This document shows, in pieces, positions 11,036 to 22,278 of a DNA stretch of 64,000 nt. Positions within the stretch are counted from its first letter, which is position 1, and each line of letters starts with the position of its first letter. The translations under genes were made by a program, and so were the position numbers. Source of the stretch: Micropterus salmoides (Eukaryota > Chordata > Actinopteri > Centrarchiformes > Centrarchidae); assembly GCF_014851395.1 (NCBI RefSeq), contig NW_024044348.1:28306676-28370675 (forward strand), in the 5' to 3' direction. The notes under the pieces were generated by a model that saw only the letters and a list, made by a program, of their open reading frames with translations, made no database searches and was not told where the DNA came from.

Positions 11036-14000
11036 CTGTAGAAAAGCACAAGATTAACATTTAAAAACTGTGTGTATAAACTATGAACAAGTAACAGAAC
11101 GAGAACCCATGAATACTGAGAGCTCCTGACAGAGTGAACATTCAATGTTATAAAGATTTTAATACACGGAGGAATTAATTGCACACGAGGATGACAACAA
11201 AATTTTTGTTTACAAAAAAGATTTTCCCAACAAACGGTGTATAGATTCTAGGGCTGCTTGAATTGTGGTAAAAATCATAGTCACGATTATTTAACACGTT
11301 TACAGATTGACTTAGGAAACATCATGCATTCACTGAACTTTTAAAATTGAATGCTTAATTTAAAAAAAATACTAAATTTGATTTTGCATTATTCCAAAAT
11401 CCCAAACAGCCCAAGACATAAGAAACAGTAATCAAATATGATTAAACCCGGTCTGTTAAGCCTTGCTTTACCTGGTCTGTGCTTGTAAAATATATATTCA
11501 GTGTCCCCGTCTTCTAACGTATTACCAGATTTGTACTTTCCTCGCCATTGGTTTAAGTAACGGCATCTCCTGACACCACTGTACAATTTTAGTGTTGCAA
11601 CATAACGAGGTGAGAAAAGAATGAATCCAGTAATATGTTAGAAGACAGGGACACCGAGCATATTTTACAAGTACAGACCAGGTAAAGCAACACAGAACAT
11701 GCATGGTTTAGTATAAGTATCAATAATATGTAATTTATTAGTGCCATAAGAATGCCATAGGCTTAAGCTAATGATGGTGACTGGCAAGTTGTAGCAGTTA
11801 TAACCACCGAAATCTTGGCTTGAGCTGAAGTAAACATGCAACAGCCTGGATGAGAGTGAGTTTGGGCTTTCAGGGAGGGACGGGAGGCGCCGCTGTAAGG
11901 GAAATGGTGCTCTGGATTTATAACACAAGACAAAACGAGTGTCATTGCGAAACAGCATTTAGCACAATAATCGTTTTACCTCGATTAACTTAATTTTATA
12001 ATTGTTAGAAACCATAATCGCAACCATGATCAATATTCAATTAATTTCACATCCCTAATTGCTGACTAAACTATTGGTTGATGAGGAGTCTTAGTTCGTT
12101 GCAGAAAAAAACAACCTCAAATTCCATTTGGGAGCTGCACCTTGTTGTTTGGGCAGTTATTAGAAAACAACATTTTATTTCTGTTTATTTTTCACTCTCA
12201 AGCTCGCTCCACCACCGCTGCTTTAGCTCTCTCTCTCTTTTGTTGAGCCAGGGCAAACTCTGAATCCTGTGTTTACAAACAGCAATCAAAGGTATCTATC
12301 AAATCTTACACATACTTTTAGGCTACAATATATATGTTTATTTGGTGGGCAAGATAAATATGTTTAGGGTTGTAATTATTATTATTCATTCATTATTTTT
12401 ACAATTAATCAAATAATTCAAATTGTCACAACTTTTGTCAAATGTCCAGCACAGGTTATAACATTGTTTACTTAGTCTCACCAAACCAAGCAAGCTGCTC
12501 TTTGTATGCCTGTAATCACCAAATGTTTAGTTTGTTTTACCTGATAACGGATTTGAATAATGTTCTACGAATCAAAAAACCAATTAAACAACTTGTAACT
12601 TTTAAGACTGTTTTCAGTTTAATTAGTTGCTTTATCCACTTAGATTAGTTGGAGATTTAAAATGATAACTTAGTCTAACAAAATGTAAAGAAAAATAATA
12701 ATGGTAAATGCACAAAACAAATTATTACTAGAAACTAAAGTGACCACTTTAAATTGCCCTGTTTTCCCTGGCTATGCTTTACAAGCATATGAAAACCCTC
12801 ATAACCGTCATTTGAGAGGCTGTAATCACATTTTTACTTAAATAAATGGTCATTTATCACGATTGTCCTCTAGTTTTCTGTCTATGTACTAATCATTCCA
12901 CCATCCCAGCAACATACTGGGATGGTGGAATGCTAAAATATATGGAGACAGTGTTATTATACACTCAGTTAACAATTATTAAGAGGTATACCTAGCTAAA
13001 AGTAACACAGGGTAGAAAAACATCCCTGCAATAAATCCTGCCTACCTGAATGTTACAGTGTTGTGGTGTGGGTTTAAATCAATCATTTTGGACACTGCAG
13101 TTTGTGTTGTTGATTTGTGCTGTGGTATACTGAAAGGTGTTTCTAAAACGTTGTCTGATCTCATTGATATAAATGGCATGCTCTGGAAAAGTCTAGTAAG
13201 TGGAACCTGAATTAATAATATTTTGTCAAACTGGATTAGTTTAGGTAACTTATAAACTGGCAACAGTGGGTTCAGAAAATATCCCTTAGGTGAATGTTTT
13301 GCAGACAAACAGACAAAGATATAACTCACCCCCTTCTGGAGGCGTTTGCGAAGCAGATCAGAGCCCCCAGGTTTGTTTCCTAAATTTGGGTATCTGGCCT
13401 TAAGTTTAGCCTCCTCTGACTTCTCAGGACTGATCACCTTGTCCTGAATCTCCTAAAAACAAGCGGAGGCGTGAGACATCCAGATGAGGAAGGAAACCAC
13501 TTAATTAACAAAATAAACAAGAGTACATTCACCAGGTGCCGAGGCCCCCTCCAAAACATGCGTTGATGGCGGCACTGCGGTATAGATGTAATCTGACCTT
13601 CTACATCAGATACTAAAACCTTTACTAAAACCATACATGTCTGAATAACAATTATGCAACAGTAAAGAGACGGTGTAACGTTACATTTACAACATTAATG
13701 TTAGCAAACCACAGGGGTATGTACATGTAACGTAAATAACGTCTTTTAAATACTGCTTCGTATTGGTATACGTTCTCCATATCAACATTAAAATATATAT
13801 TGGCTGGTGTTTGCTCGACAGCCCCTCGCAGACACTGTGGAGTTAAACGGGTTGGACCACCAGGTGGAATTAACCGCTCCTGTAAATGTGCTGAAAAATA
13901 ACGTTAACCATCGGTTTGTTTGATACTAGGGCGGTTAGCTAGCTAGCAATGTAACCGCAAGCCAAACTGCGGTAGCTAAAGTGGAATTATGGATTATGGC

Positions 14001-14429
14001 TAACGCTACTGGGCTTCAAGACCGACTACAGCAATCTGTTGGTTTGAGCTATGCTAACGTTAGCAGCTAAGCTAACTGCTACAGATTTGCCACTATGTGA
14101 ATGTCATGACAGTTAGCTATTAGCTGCTAATATCGGACATTCACACCAAACATCCGGCACGGCAGGCCAGCTAACCGGTAAGGCAATGTTGTTACAAACT
14201 TTAAGAAATAACATGAATTATTCTAACCAGGGCTTAGTAGTCGGCTTTGGTTGATATGTCAACAATAAGGAGCGCGGGGTGAGTAAGCTAAGCTGTATAA
14301 CGTTCACGTAGCGGCCGCTATAACAAAGTCACTGCTGCTTCACTGCTAACGTTAAATCCTCTGCACGGTTACCTTCACGTCCATCAATGTCTCCTCCGCC
14401 GTCGGCGTTTCTTCGTTATCCCCCGACAT
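10865..14429 (-). CDS. arpp19: arpp19, cAMP-regulated phosphoprotein 19 (three exons, 116 aa)
   Basis: Join of 14373-14429, 13330-13452 and 10865-11035 on the minus strand: 57 + 123 + 171 nt, giving 116 residues and a stop with every junction in phase 0. The protein begins MSGDNEETP. It has the endosulfine-family core (SPEKSEEAKLKARYP, KPGGSDLLRKRLQKG) and the signature KYFDSGDYNMAKAK, whose Ser66 is the Greatwall kinase site (Ser62 in human ARPP19). It ends RKPSLVASKLAG, whose Ser108 is the PKA site (Ser104 in human). Known role: once phosphorylated by Greatwall, ARPP19 binds and inhibits PP2A-B55 and so lets cells enter and hold mitosis; PKA phosphorylation links it to cAMP, as in oocyte arrest. 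Length agrees with human ARPP19 (112 aa). ENSA is the close paralogue; the position beside myo5a and atosa favours ARPP19. Teleost a/b copies cannot be told apart here. Confidence 0.95.
11249..12057. mobile_element. Non-autonomous hAT-like element (TAGGGCTGC type ends)
   Basis: The left end reads TAGGGCTGCTTGAATTGTGG and then CACGATTATTT. The right end on the other strand reads TAGGGATGTGAAATTAATTG and then GCGATTATGG. The ends are clearly inverted and diverged. Fish genomes are rich in hAT-type elements with TAGGGCTGCACGATTA-like ends, so I assign it loosely to that group. No transposase is present, and no 8-bp target duplication is visible. Confidence 0.55.
12894..12932. repeat. Perfect 16-bp inverted repeat with 7-nt loop
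   Basis: The arms are CATTCCACCATCCCAG and CTGGGATGGTGGAATG with the loop CAACATA. The pairing does not extend past the 16 bp on either side. It is in arpp19 intron 2 and outside the transposon there. It is too short for a microRNA precursor. Confidence 0.85.
13330..13452 (-). CDS. arpp19: arpp19 exon 2
   Basis: The acceptor is TTTTTAG before GAGATTCAGG and the donor is GTGAGT after AAGGGG. It encodes residues 20-60, including the conserved block KLKARYPNLGNKPGGSDLLR. Both ends are in phase 0. Confidence 0.95.
13453..14372 (-). other. arpp19: arpp19 intron 1
   Basis: 920 nt between a GTAACC donor and a TTTTTAG acceptor. The promoter-proximal half has many GCTAAC/GTTAGC words (13930-14130), common near teleost promoters. 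No further element was seen. Confidence 0.85.
14373..14429 (-). CDS. arpp19: arpp19 exon 1 (coding part)
   Basis: The ATG at 14429 lies in AGACATGTC and opens MSGDNEETPTAEETLMDVK, followed by a GTAACC donor. The acidic N-terminus is typical of the ARPP19/ENSA family, whose first residues vary between paralogues. The start is supported by an adjacent CpG-rich promoter and correct total length. Confidence 0.9.
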
Positions 14430-14640
14430 GTCTATATTACCGTGATCTCAGACAACAGGTTGCTCAGCAGTTGGGCAAATGATCCGCAAATCCCCTTACC
14501 GTACCCATACGAGCCGAGCGCGTACTCCCGCACAAGAAATACTACGTCACATGCGGAGACACCATGCGCGCTCACCCTGTGGCGCTCCTGCCGCGCGCCC
14601 GCAAGGTCTACTTAGTGCTGGGATCGGATTTACATTGCGT
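14430..14640 (-). promoter_or_regulatory. arpp19: arpp19 promoter and 5' UTR, CpG-rich
   Basis: The block just upstream of the arpp19 start is the most CpG-dense part of its neighbourhood, with several CGCG and GCGC words at 14518-14605. It contains a CRE/ATF-like TACGTCAC at 14543-14550. No TATA box was seen. This is the usual picture of a housekeeping CpG-island promoter. The exact start site is unknown. Confidence 0.6.
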
Positions 14641-16383
14641 AACAGACCGATCAGCTGTTAGGCCCATGTGCTGAAACACAAATCCAGATTTCATTCGAAT
14701 AATCCTCAGATCTGGAGGATGGTGAACGCTGCGCTGATTAACACAGTTCATTTGATATGTTTCCCCGTAGAGTTTCTTCCTGTGGTGTGTTTTGTGGCTG
14801 AAATAGGCCCTGTACTGAAATAAGCGATTGCTCTGCACATAAAGAAACACAGCATAAATAATTGGGAAACGCACTTTAAGGTCAACAGCAGACCCAGATC
14901 CTGACTTTGTCACCTTGCGAAAAAATAGAAGAATCTGTAAAAACTGAACTGGTAGTAGACCAGACACTGACAAACAACAGTGGTTATAATTAGTTGTTTT
15001 GATTAAAATAATTAATAGGGACAATTAGGCCTACTGGATATTTAGATTGAAACACTGTAGAGTAGCCTAAAAGGAGCAAATTTTGAAGTTTTTTTTTTCT
15101 GGCAGCAAGTAGTAATGGGTGTCTTAAGACGACTTAAAACAGCCTATTAACAAAGCAACATTGAACGTCTTCAGACGACAGAAAATAGCATGTTAACGTG
15201 TCCATTTTAGGTGTTAACCACTTCATTAGAAACCCATACAATAATTGCCAGAAAGAAAATAGCCTAATCTCCGCTCAATTTACCGCTTATGAAATGAGGA
15301 CAAGAAGTAATAGTTATTGAATTGGGCTTAAGAAATAATATTGATTAATTAAGAAATATTGATATGAGAAAAAAATGTAGGCTTATACACTGTCACACTT
15401 CACATATTCATTTAATAAATCTAATTTAACGTGTGTCCTTTCTGTCGTGGAAATTATATTCCTGGTGAGGGGTTGAGCAAATAATTGAGTTACAACCAAC
15501 CGTTGTCTTTGAAGAATTTATTTAACAAAAGAGAATAAACAGAGAAGTACTAAAACACATATAGGCCTACAGCTGGTCCAGAGACCTGCTGCCTAGGGCG
15601 GCTTCGGGCGTCTGGACCCGAGCAAAGGGATGCATCATCATTTACACAGTCTAGGTTTCTATGTTTTGGAGAACAGAGATCCTCTCTCGGCCTTGAATGA
15701 ATATTCCAGGAGAGGAGAGGAACAACAAGAGAGGAAAACACCAAAACAATCTCACAGTTCTGGCCTAAATGTGGACGGAATAACATAAGGTGAATAGGAG
15801 GAAAGGTTAAGGATAAAAAAACACAGTTGAATACATATAAGCCATAACGAGAATACTAGCCTAATATTAATATTAAAAGATCATACATAAAAGATTAAAT
15901 GTAAGAGGACACAATTCTCTGCCATAACACTTTCATTGACAGACTGTTGAATCAAAGCTTTCCTTTATAAAACACTACATTTGTGTGTCTTGGGGGTCGG
16001 CAAATAGGCTAAGTCTGGCATCGGGTCCATAGCCTAGTCATATTATTTCAAATCCCATAGGCTAGCCTACTCACGTTTAGGCAAGCCTACGTTTAGCTCT
16101 TTCGGTAGTGTGCGGTAGCCTAATCCAGTTGGGAGGGTTGTATGATCATCGCAACATACTGCCGATTTTTTTTCTCCCTTGTTAAATATAAGGACACTTT
16201 TGCAAAGCACGTGCTAAAGTGTGTGCTCGCTTCCCGGCGTTTGATCCGCATTCATAAACCAATAGACGCTTATTTTAATTTCCCTGAGGAAATTCAGGGG
16301 AATCCAATCACACGTTTACTGATGGCTTTTCAGAGGTGTGTCAAGCAAGCCAGAGACTCTTTTGAATGTCCATTTGAACTTTT
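14641..16383. other. Upstream spacer of arpp19
   Basis: Non-coding, AT-rich. A minus-strand ORF of 138 codons (14608-15024) overlaps the CpG block and resembles no family I know. No repeats with clear ends were seen. Confidence 0.5.
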
Positions 16384-16640
16384 CAGAATCAGAATCAGAA
16401 TCAGTTTTATTGCCAGGTATGTGTACACACACATACGAGGAATTTGATTCAGGATTGTACATTACTTACGATCTGCTTACTTATACAATAATAAAATAAT
16501 AATATAATAATAATAAAATAAAATCAGACACAAACTACAGAGTAGACAACATTATACACACTATGAACAAAACAATATAGACATATTGACAAAGTAAAAG
16601 CTCTCAATAAACTCAACATGAGGCATTGATGCAAAAAACG
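16384..16640 (+). repeat. Teleost interspersed repeat starting with AGAATC repeats
   Basis: It opens with CAGAAT hexamers, then TTTTATTGCCAGGTATGTGT, then ACACACATACGAGGAATTTG. I recognise this phrase from a very common fish repeat, usually seen as TTTATTGGCCAAGTATGT. The sequence after it is A/T-rich with ATAATA runs. Family not assigned. The right border is approximate. Confidence 0.55.
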
Positions 16641-17605
16641 TTCTCGCGCTTTTATTTTGAAGGCACAATCACTTAAGAGGAAGTGATTGTGTGATCAACT
16701 GTAGCTTTTATGACTGAGATCTATTTCAGCAACAGCCGCTGTCAATTTATTTATTTTTTATTTTTCTGTTATCAAAGCAATCGGCTTGTAGAGGATGTAG
16801 AGTAGGCTACAGTGACCATGAGAGTAAGCATAGCCTACGTGAGTTTTTTTGTTGTTTTTTTTGCCCCTTGAACTGATTATAGGGGTATTTATTAAACTCT
16901 GAAATGATGTAAGCCTATAATTGTTACACTATTAAGTACTCAGTTTTGTGGCATTATTTGAAAAATATAATAATATAATAAATTCTTTTTTTATCTTCAC
17001 CAAAATAAATAAATAAATATGATAATAATAATAATAAAAAACTTGTAACTTTTGCTTTTTAATTGAAATATTGCCTAAACCATGCCAGTCCCCCTCTAAA
17101 GTCATTGCTGTCCTTTCTTACATGGTGCTAATTTTGGTCCCTTGTCACATGCTTGTTTAGGTTTACATAAAAAAAAAAAAAAAGATTTTACAAGTCATTG
17201 GTAATAACTTGCTTACCAAAATGCTTCGGGTAAGATTAACTTTGTATTCAGAAATGTTATCTTGCTTAAAATACTCACAAGATGTGTATATAGGCCTAAG
17301 CTATTTGTGGTACCACATCTCTGTTGTTATTTTTTGATATTGTGCAGTTTTGGGCCCATTTTAAAATCCTTCAATTTATAGGAACATTTACATTAACTGA
17401 TTTATCTGTCAGTTTTATCCAAAGTGACTTACAATGGTTAAAGGGGTTAACCTATTATACTGCATTTCCGGCTCTATATTGTAGTTCTGTGACTCCTCTA
17501 TGGTAGCTTTGCCTGATTCAAAGTTAAAAAAATTTTGTATCTTATACTGGTCCTCATTTCAGACTCTGTCTGAAACAATCTGTAGATGCTCCTGTCTCTT
17601 TAAGA
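16641..17605. other. Spacer, AT-rich
   Basis: Non-coding. It holds AATA/ATA simple repeats (16970-17040), a 15-bp poly-A, and a short relic of the SINE body at about 17387-17445 (words like TTTTATCCAAAGTGACTTAC, shared with the full SINE at 40617). Confidence 0.6.
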
Positions 17606-18288
17606 TAAGGCTCAATCCCGTTTCACCCCTTGCCCCACCACTTGTTTTCTAGTGTACCCCTTGGCCCTTAAAACAGAGCATCAGGGACCAAGGGGTTGAA
17701 ATATTCCCCTACGAAATGGAACAACCCTTCAGGAACCCGATATGTCATCAGTAGTCGACGTGGGCTCTGAAGTTAACAGAAGCAACACGTTTTTACAGGA
17801 TTTCTCCATGACAAGGATTGACAACAACTCCAATATGCTGTTCTCTGCTGTGGTAATCTCTGTCGTATGGTAATGTTATATCACACATCAAGCAATCTAA
17901 CTAGTCACCAATTAAAAATAAAAAACACAACTTTAACACCAGGTAACTAACGATAGCTAACAAGTCAACAAGCTTTAGCGGCTGAACCGGTCTGAACTAG
18001 TTTTTTTTTTATGATTGTTGACCATATTACACTGCAATGACATTAAACTAAGAATAACCATGGTTATCATAAATCATATGAAGAAAATACTTGTATTCTG
18101 GAAACTTTCTTGTAGCCCTCCATTTGGAGTGTGCCTCTGAAAAATCTCTGTCTGGAAGGCTATGTAAGCCTACCCCTTCGTCCTACCCCTCTATCGCAAC
18201 AACTTCGGGACACCCTACCCCTAGCCATGAATGCGCAAAATGGAGGGGTCAATTGGTAGGGGCAAGGGGTGAAATGGGATTGAGCCTA
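17606..18288. mobile_element. Inverted-repeat DNA element (AAGGCTCAATCCC ends)
   Basis: The left end reads AAGGCTCAATCCCGTTTCAC then CCCTTGCCCC. The right end on the other strand reads TAGGCTCAATCCCATTTCAC then CCCTTGCCCC. The match is over about 30 bp with three mismatches or fewer. The length is about 680 bp, with no transposase inside, so it is a non-autonomous element. No clear target duplication. Confidence 0.8.
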
Positions 18289-18940
18289 AGTAACATACCT
18301 TGAAACCTGTTGTGCAACATTTTGAGGAAACATATTTAATCTGAAAATGTTGCAAACTGGTGCAAAACATTTTGAGACTGAGTTGCCAGGAGGATGGGGC
18401 TACGTGTTCCTTTGTGGGCCTGGCCAGCATTCTCTGCCTGGAGCAAATGACTGTATATGGAAATCTGGGTCTGTATGATGTCATATGGAGCATAGTTGAA
18501 AAAACTGTTGGTTGTCACATGGATTTCTTTTAAATAGTTTTACCTAAATATTTAAAGCTTTGGCCAAGTTTAACATGAACATCTTGTATTTTATTATGTG
18601 TGTATTCTTCTGAAAGCATTTTATTGATTATTTTATAGATGTGAGTATATTATATACTTTAAGCTTCAAAATGTGTTCCACAGGTTGAATCATTTCACAA
18701 TTATTTTTTCTCTAACCAAAGACAACTATTATTAGCCTTCTGCACTGAGTTATTAAAAGGTTCAAAATCAGAAGCTTGAAAGAGATAACAATAGTAGCTT
18801 CAAGGAGCCCTTCTGAGAGATAATGGCCATCCTCTGCCAAGAAAAGCCACCTGCAAGAAATAATGATCCAGAACAACACATCTAAGGGATACTTTAGAAA
18901 ATCCCTAGAAGTCCAAGAATGTTCTGTTAAGGAAAACATA
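18289..18940. other. Spacer between two inverted-repeat elements
   Basis: AT-rich non-coding sequence. Nothing recognisable. Confidence 0.5.
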
Positions 18941-19777
18941 CACTATAACAAATTGCTGTAAAATAACGGCTGATTTTGTACAGTAATGTGTATACTGTAA
19001 ATGTTGACGCCTTGGGGGAACAAAACAATAACAGCAAGCTCCTGTACAATCTCACGGTATAATACAGTATTTTTTGTTTTGTTGCAGAGTCCGCCCAAAA
19101 CCCATCTTTTGTCATCATTTGTATTAACCCATAGTGCAAGCATGCATGCAAACAAAACATATAGCCTAAACAAAGTTTCAGAAAAGTACACTGTATACAT
19201 TTACTAGTTACATGCTAAAATATAGAGTAATTCACCAGGTAGATATATAGAGCATCATTAGGTTGCTCTCACATCTGCCATGTTTCCCAATAAAAGTCAT
19301 TTAAATTTGATATCAAAAGAGAGTGATAGAGTGGAGGGCTTCACTGCGCTTGCGTGTGCGGTCTGAACCCAGGGTAATGCATGCGTATCTGAAGCTGTCT
19401 TTGACCCTTTTATGATGTCTTTCCATTGGTTTTAAGCTTTTCTTTAAACTCTATTTTTTATTTTGCCTTTTTTGAATGCATTCCCTCATGTACACCTACA
19501 GTGATGCTGTTAATACAAGTTAGGTTTGTTTGTGACCCCTCTACCATGGTGTATATTGGTAAATAAGGGATTTTGTCTATTTGCATTAGGAGTGAAAAAC
19601 TTGCCACTTAAAATTGAGCTCCAATATAGCCATCTGCAATGTAGTTCTGAAATACAGTCGTTACTGTCCTTCCTTTGGTCTTTACACAGCCAAGCTGCTA
19701 CAGGTTGTGTCCTTTGCTTCTTTCTTGCTCGGTCCGTCTCCCATCTGCTGCAGGTTCAAATACTCCAGTTCATGAAA

Positions 19778-19937
19778 TAAATAAGGTTGGTCAACAAAAT
19801 TATAATGAAAGAAATCCTGCAGGCAGTCGTTGTCATTCAACCATTTTCCTCTTCATCTCGGTATAAAGACTGACAATGCCTATCCACTCTCCAGATTTTG
19901 AAATCTACACGGACAGTTTATTGACCAACCTTATTTA
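19778..19937. repeat. Perfect 17-bp inverted repeat, 160 bp apart end to end
   Basis: The arms TAAATAAGGTTGGTCAA (19778-19794) and TTGACCAACCTTATTTA (19921-19937) are exact reverse complements. They lie inside the 2.4 kb transposon. The arms do not extend outward. They may bound a small nested insertion. Confidence 0.75.
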
Positions 19938-20509
19938 GGCTACATAAACCACAGCAGCAATTTGGAACTGCACTTAGGCTGCACTTCTATTTTGTCCATG
20001 ATATTGTATTCATTAAAACTATTTCTAACAATAGACACCATGGTAGATGCTATGTCAGAGATTTAGGAAAAATGATAAGTTTTATACACTGGCTTCTTTG
20101 ACAACAGTACTATAGCCAGTAGTTCCTCTTTTGAAATTTTCATTCTGAAGAGGAACATCTATTTGTGTTTAGGACTGTATGATCCCGCCCACTACACATT
20201 TAGCCAGTACCATTTTGGCACCCCAGGTTTATGATTTATTATTATTTATTATTGTATACATCACCGGATCAACATTCAGTGTAGGAGATATCTTTTTCAA
20301 TATTCACAGGTAAATGTGCTCATTCATGTAGGTTTACTGTCCTGCATGATTAGAAAATCCTTTCCAAAATTTTCAATTTGGACTGATCATTCACTCATAA
20401 TTATAAGACACAGAGGTCATAACCATGTGAAAATTTAAGAATATTTATTTGGTGAATGTGAGGGGATTACATATTGAGTGCAAATAATTCTCTGTTATTC
20501 CTATTGCAG

Positions 20510-20657
20510 GTACTTCATTGGTATCAACCCCAAGAGGGGAACAAAAGCCAGCCAGGGGAAGGTGGTGTCCAAGAAGACCAGGAAGCTGGTCCAGAAAAAG
20601 GCAGCAACTGTGAATGCCCATGTGGTCACCCTTATAAAAAAAACTCCTGGACATTGA
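20510..20657 (+). CDS. Exon-like ORF in the 18.9-21.3 kb transposon, unknown product
   Basis: A strong acceptor (pyrimidine-rich tract ending TTGCAG at 20509) precedes an open frame of 48 codons ending in TGA at 20655-20657. It begins YFIGINPKRGTKASQG and has the very basic middle KVVSKKTRKLVQKKAATVN. It would be a terminal exon of an earlier-started transcript, and poly(A) signals follow on the same strand. I do not recognise the family. The lysine/arginine-rich composition suggests nucleic-acid binding (inference only). I found no upstream exons. It may be part of a transposon-encoded protein or a gene piece captured by the element. Confidence 0.4.
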
Positions 20658-21830
20658 GTGAGGCTTCATGTAGTAACACATCTCCACACAGGACTTATAG
20701 CCTTGTTTGAGTTGAGTAGTGATAGTTCCAGGTTGATTCCCTTTCTATTGCACGTCATGATCATAACTCATGGATACTGAAGGCAGGGTACAGTTTTAAG
20801 TATGGTATGAAAATTGTTGAAAGAACCTGCTTGAAATGATTAATTGTTGTTATGGATTGTGTTTTACAAGAATTACATTACTTGAAATTTGTTAGCTGCT
20901 GAAGGTGTATGAAGCAGTGGCTTTAATACATAATGTTACATGGCCATCTCTTCATATTCAAAGTTCAAGAAAAAATTATACTGAATATAGGTTACATGGA
21001 CTAGGCTAGTAAAGCAAGAACTGCTTCAGAAATAGCATTTTACTGTATTGTATTTTAGAGAAATGTACTTATTTTGAAATTTGTCATTTAATTTTTTTGA
21101 TAACATATTGACTTTAATAAATGCCAAATGTTGCACTAAAATAACAGTATAACTGCAACCAAAAAAACAGTATTATACTGTAATGCTTAGATTCTATACA
21201 GCACATTACTGTAATATTTTTTAATAAAGTGTTGTTATTGATTACAGTAGTTACACTGTAGAATAATAGTTTCATGCTGGCAACTGCAGCTACTGTATTT
21301 TACTGTTTAATGACAAAATTTGTTATAGCGTAGGCTTGTGAAATATAATAAAATGTATTGCAGAAGGGTCTTTTGAGCACTATGGTTTATTTAAAATGAT
21401 TGTGACTAGATAAACATGTTAACCTTTTTAAAATCTTATTTGTTTAATTTTTAATGGTGTCAAATGAATTAAAAACTAGAGCATTCAAAAAAATATATAT
21501 AAAAAAAAAAAATCACATTACAAAGATTTATAGTTAAACAAAATAAGTGAATTAGTACACTAAAGTGGCTATTAGATGGCAGTAGAGGATAAGAAATTCA
21601 CCATCGTAACTAGCCAGAAAGGGTGCGGTCAGCGAACATAGGGGAGATTATGTGAAAATCCTGTCTAAATGAGATTGAGGAAAATAAAAGGAAGTGTTTG
21701 CTAACTGCACATTCAGTTCATCCTGATGCCTGTTGGGATGTAACTTAGATTTTTGTCTTTAATGGAATAAAACAAGAGTTACGAATGTAACTACGGTTCT
21801 ATGAATTCTGGATGACACTCTGATGCCTCT

Positions 21831-21967
21831 TGATGACCATCAGACGGCGGTGCTTTAGCACTGGATGTCTCCATCTTGCATTTGCCTAGGTCGAATAATT
21901 ATACCAACAAAGTCACCTGTGACTATCCGATGATGTAGGGCGCACGCCCCAGTATAAAACCCTCTCG
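21831..21967. repeat. DIRS-like element, left inverted terminal repeat
   Basis: This 137-bp block pairs in inverted orientation with 24882-25017. Shared words include CAGACGGCGGTGCTT, CACTGGATGTCTCC, TAATTATACCAACAAAGTCA and GTAGGGCG-ACGCCCC. The next bases, 21966-22045, hold a second partial copy in the same orientation. Confidence 0.85.
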
Positions 21968-22278
21968 TTCTATTTCATTCTTCCTGAGCGCCAGATGGTG
22001 GTGCTTTAGCACTGGATAATTTATACCAGCAAGGTCACGAAGAATGCTCACCATGCTAAGGAGTGGAAGCAGTCGACGGGACGGCTGTTGCCACCGCATG
22101 GGGAGCAGCCACATTTACCCGGTAAATAGCGAGCAAAGGTACATGAAGACTCCCAGCTTGCGGAAGTTCAGATGTCAGACCCCTCTCACGGCTGCCCAGG
22201 ATGTGGACACACTCTGAGTAGAGTGACACTTTACCTTACTAGGTGCAGGCAGGCCTTGCGACCTATAAGCATGCAGAA

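Larger units (their letters stand above)
11036..13329 (-). other. arpp19: arpp19 intron 2
   Basis: GTGAGT donor and CTACAG acceptor; 2294 nt. It hosts one inverted-repeat transposon (11249-12057) and a perfect 16-bp hairpin (12894-12932). Nothing else was seen. Confidence 0.85.
18941..21330 (+). mobile_element. 2.4 kb inverted-repeat transposon with TACTGTA-rich ends, TA-flanked
   Basis: The left end is CACTATAACAAATT and the right end, read on the other strand, is CGCTATAACAAATT, one mismatch in 14. Each end is flanked directly by TA, which would fit a TA target duplication. Both subterminal zones are crowded with copies of TACTGTA or its reverse TACAGTA (18980-19070 and 21140-21320), as expected for repeated transposase binding sites. 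The interior has one exon-like ORF with a good splice acceptor (20510-20657) and AATAAA signals at 21117 and about 21222 on the same strand. No DDE transposase is visible, so it may be an internally deleted copy. Superfamily not assigned. Confidence 0.65.

Noticed and set aside
14608..15024. 138-codon minus-strand ORF upstream of arpp19
   Set aside because: No recognised domain, no splice or promoter support, and overlaps the arpp19 promoter.
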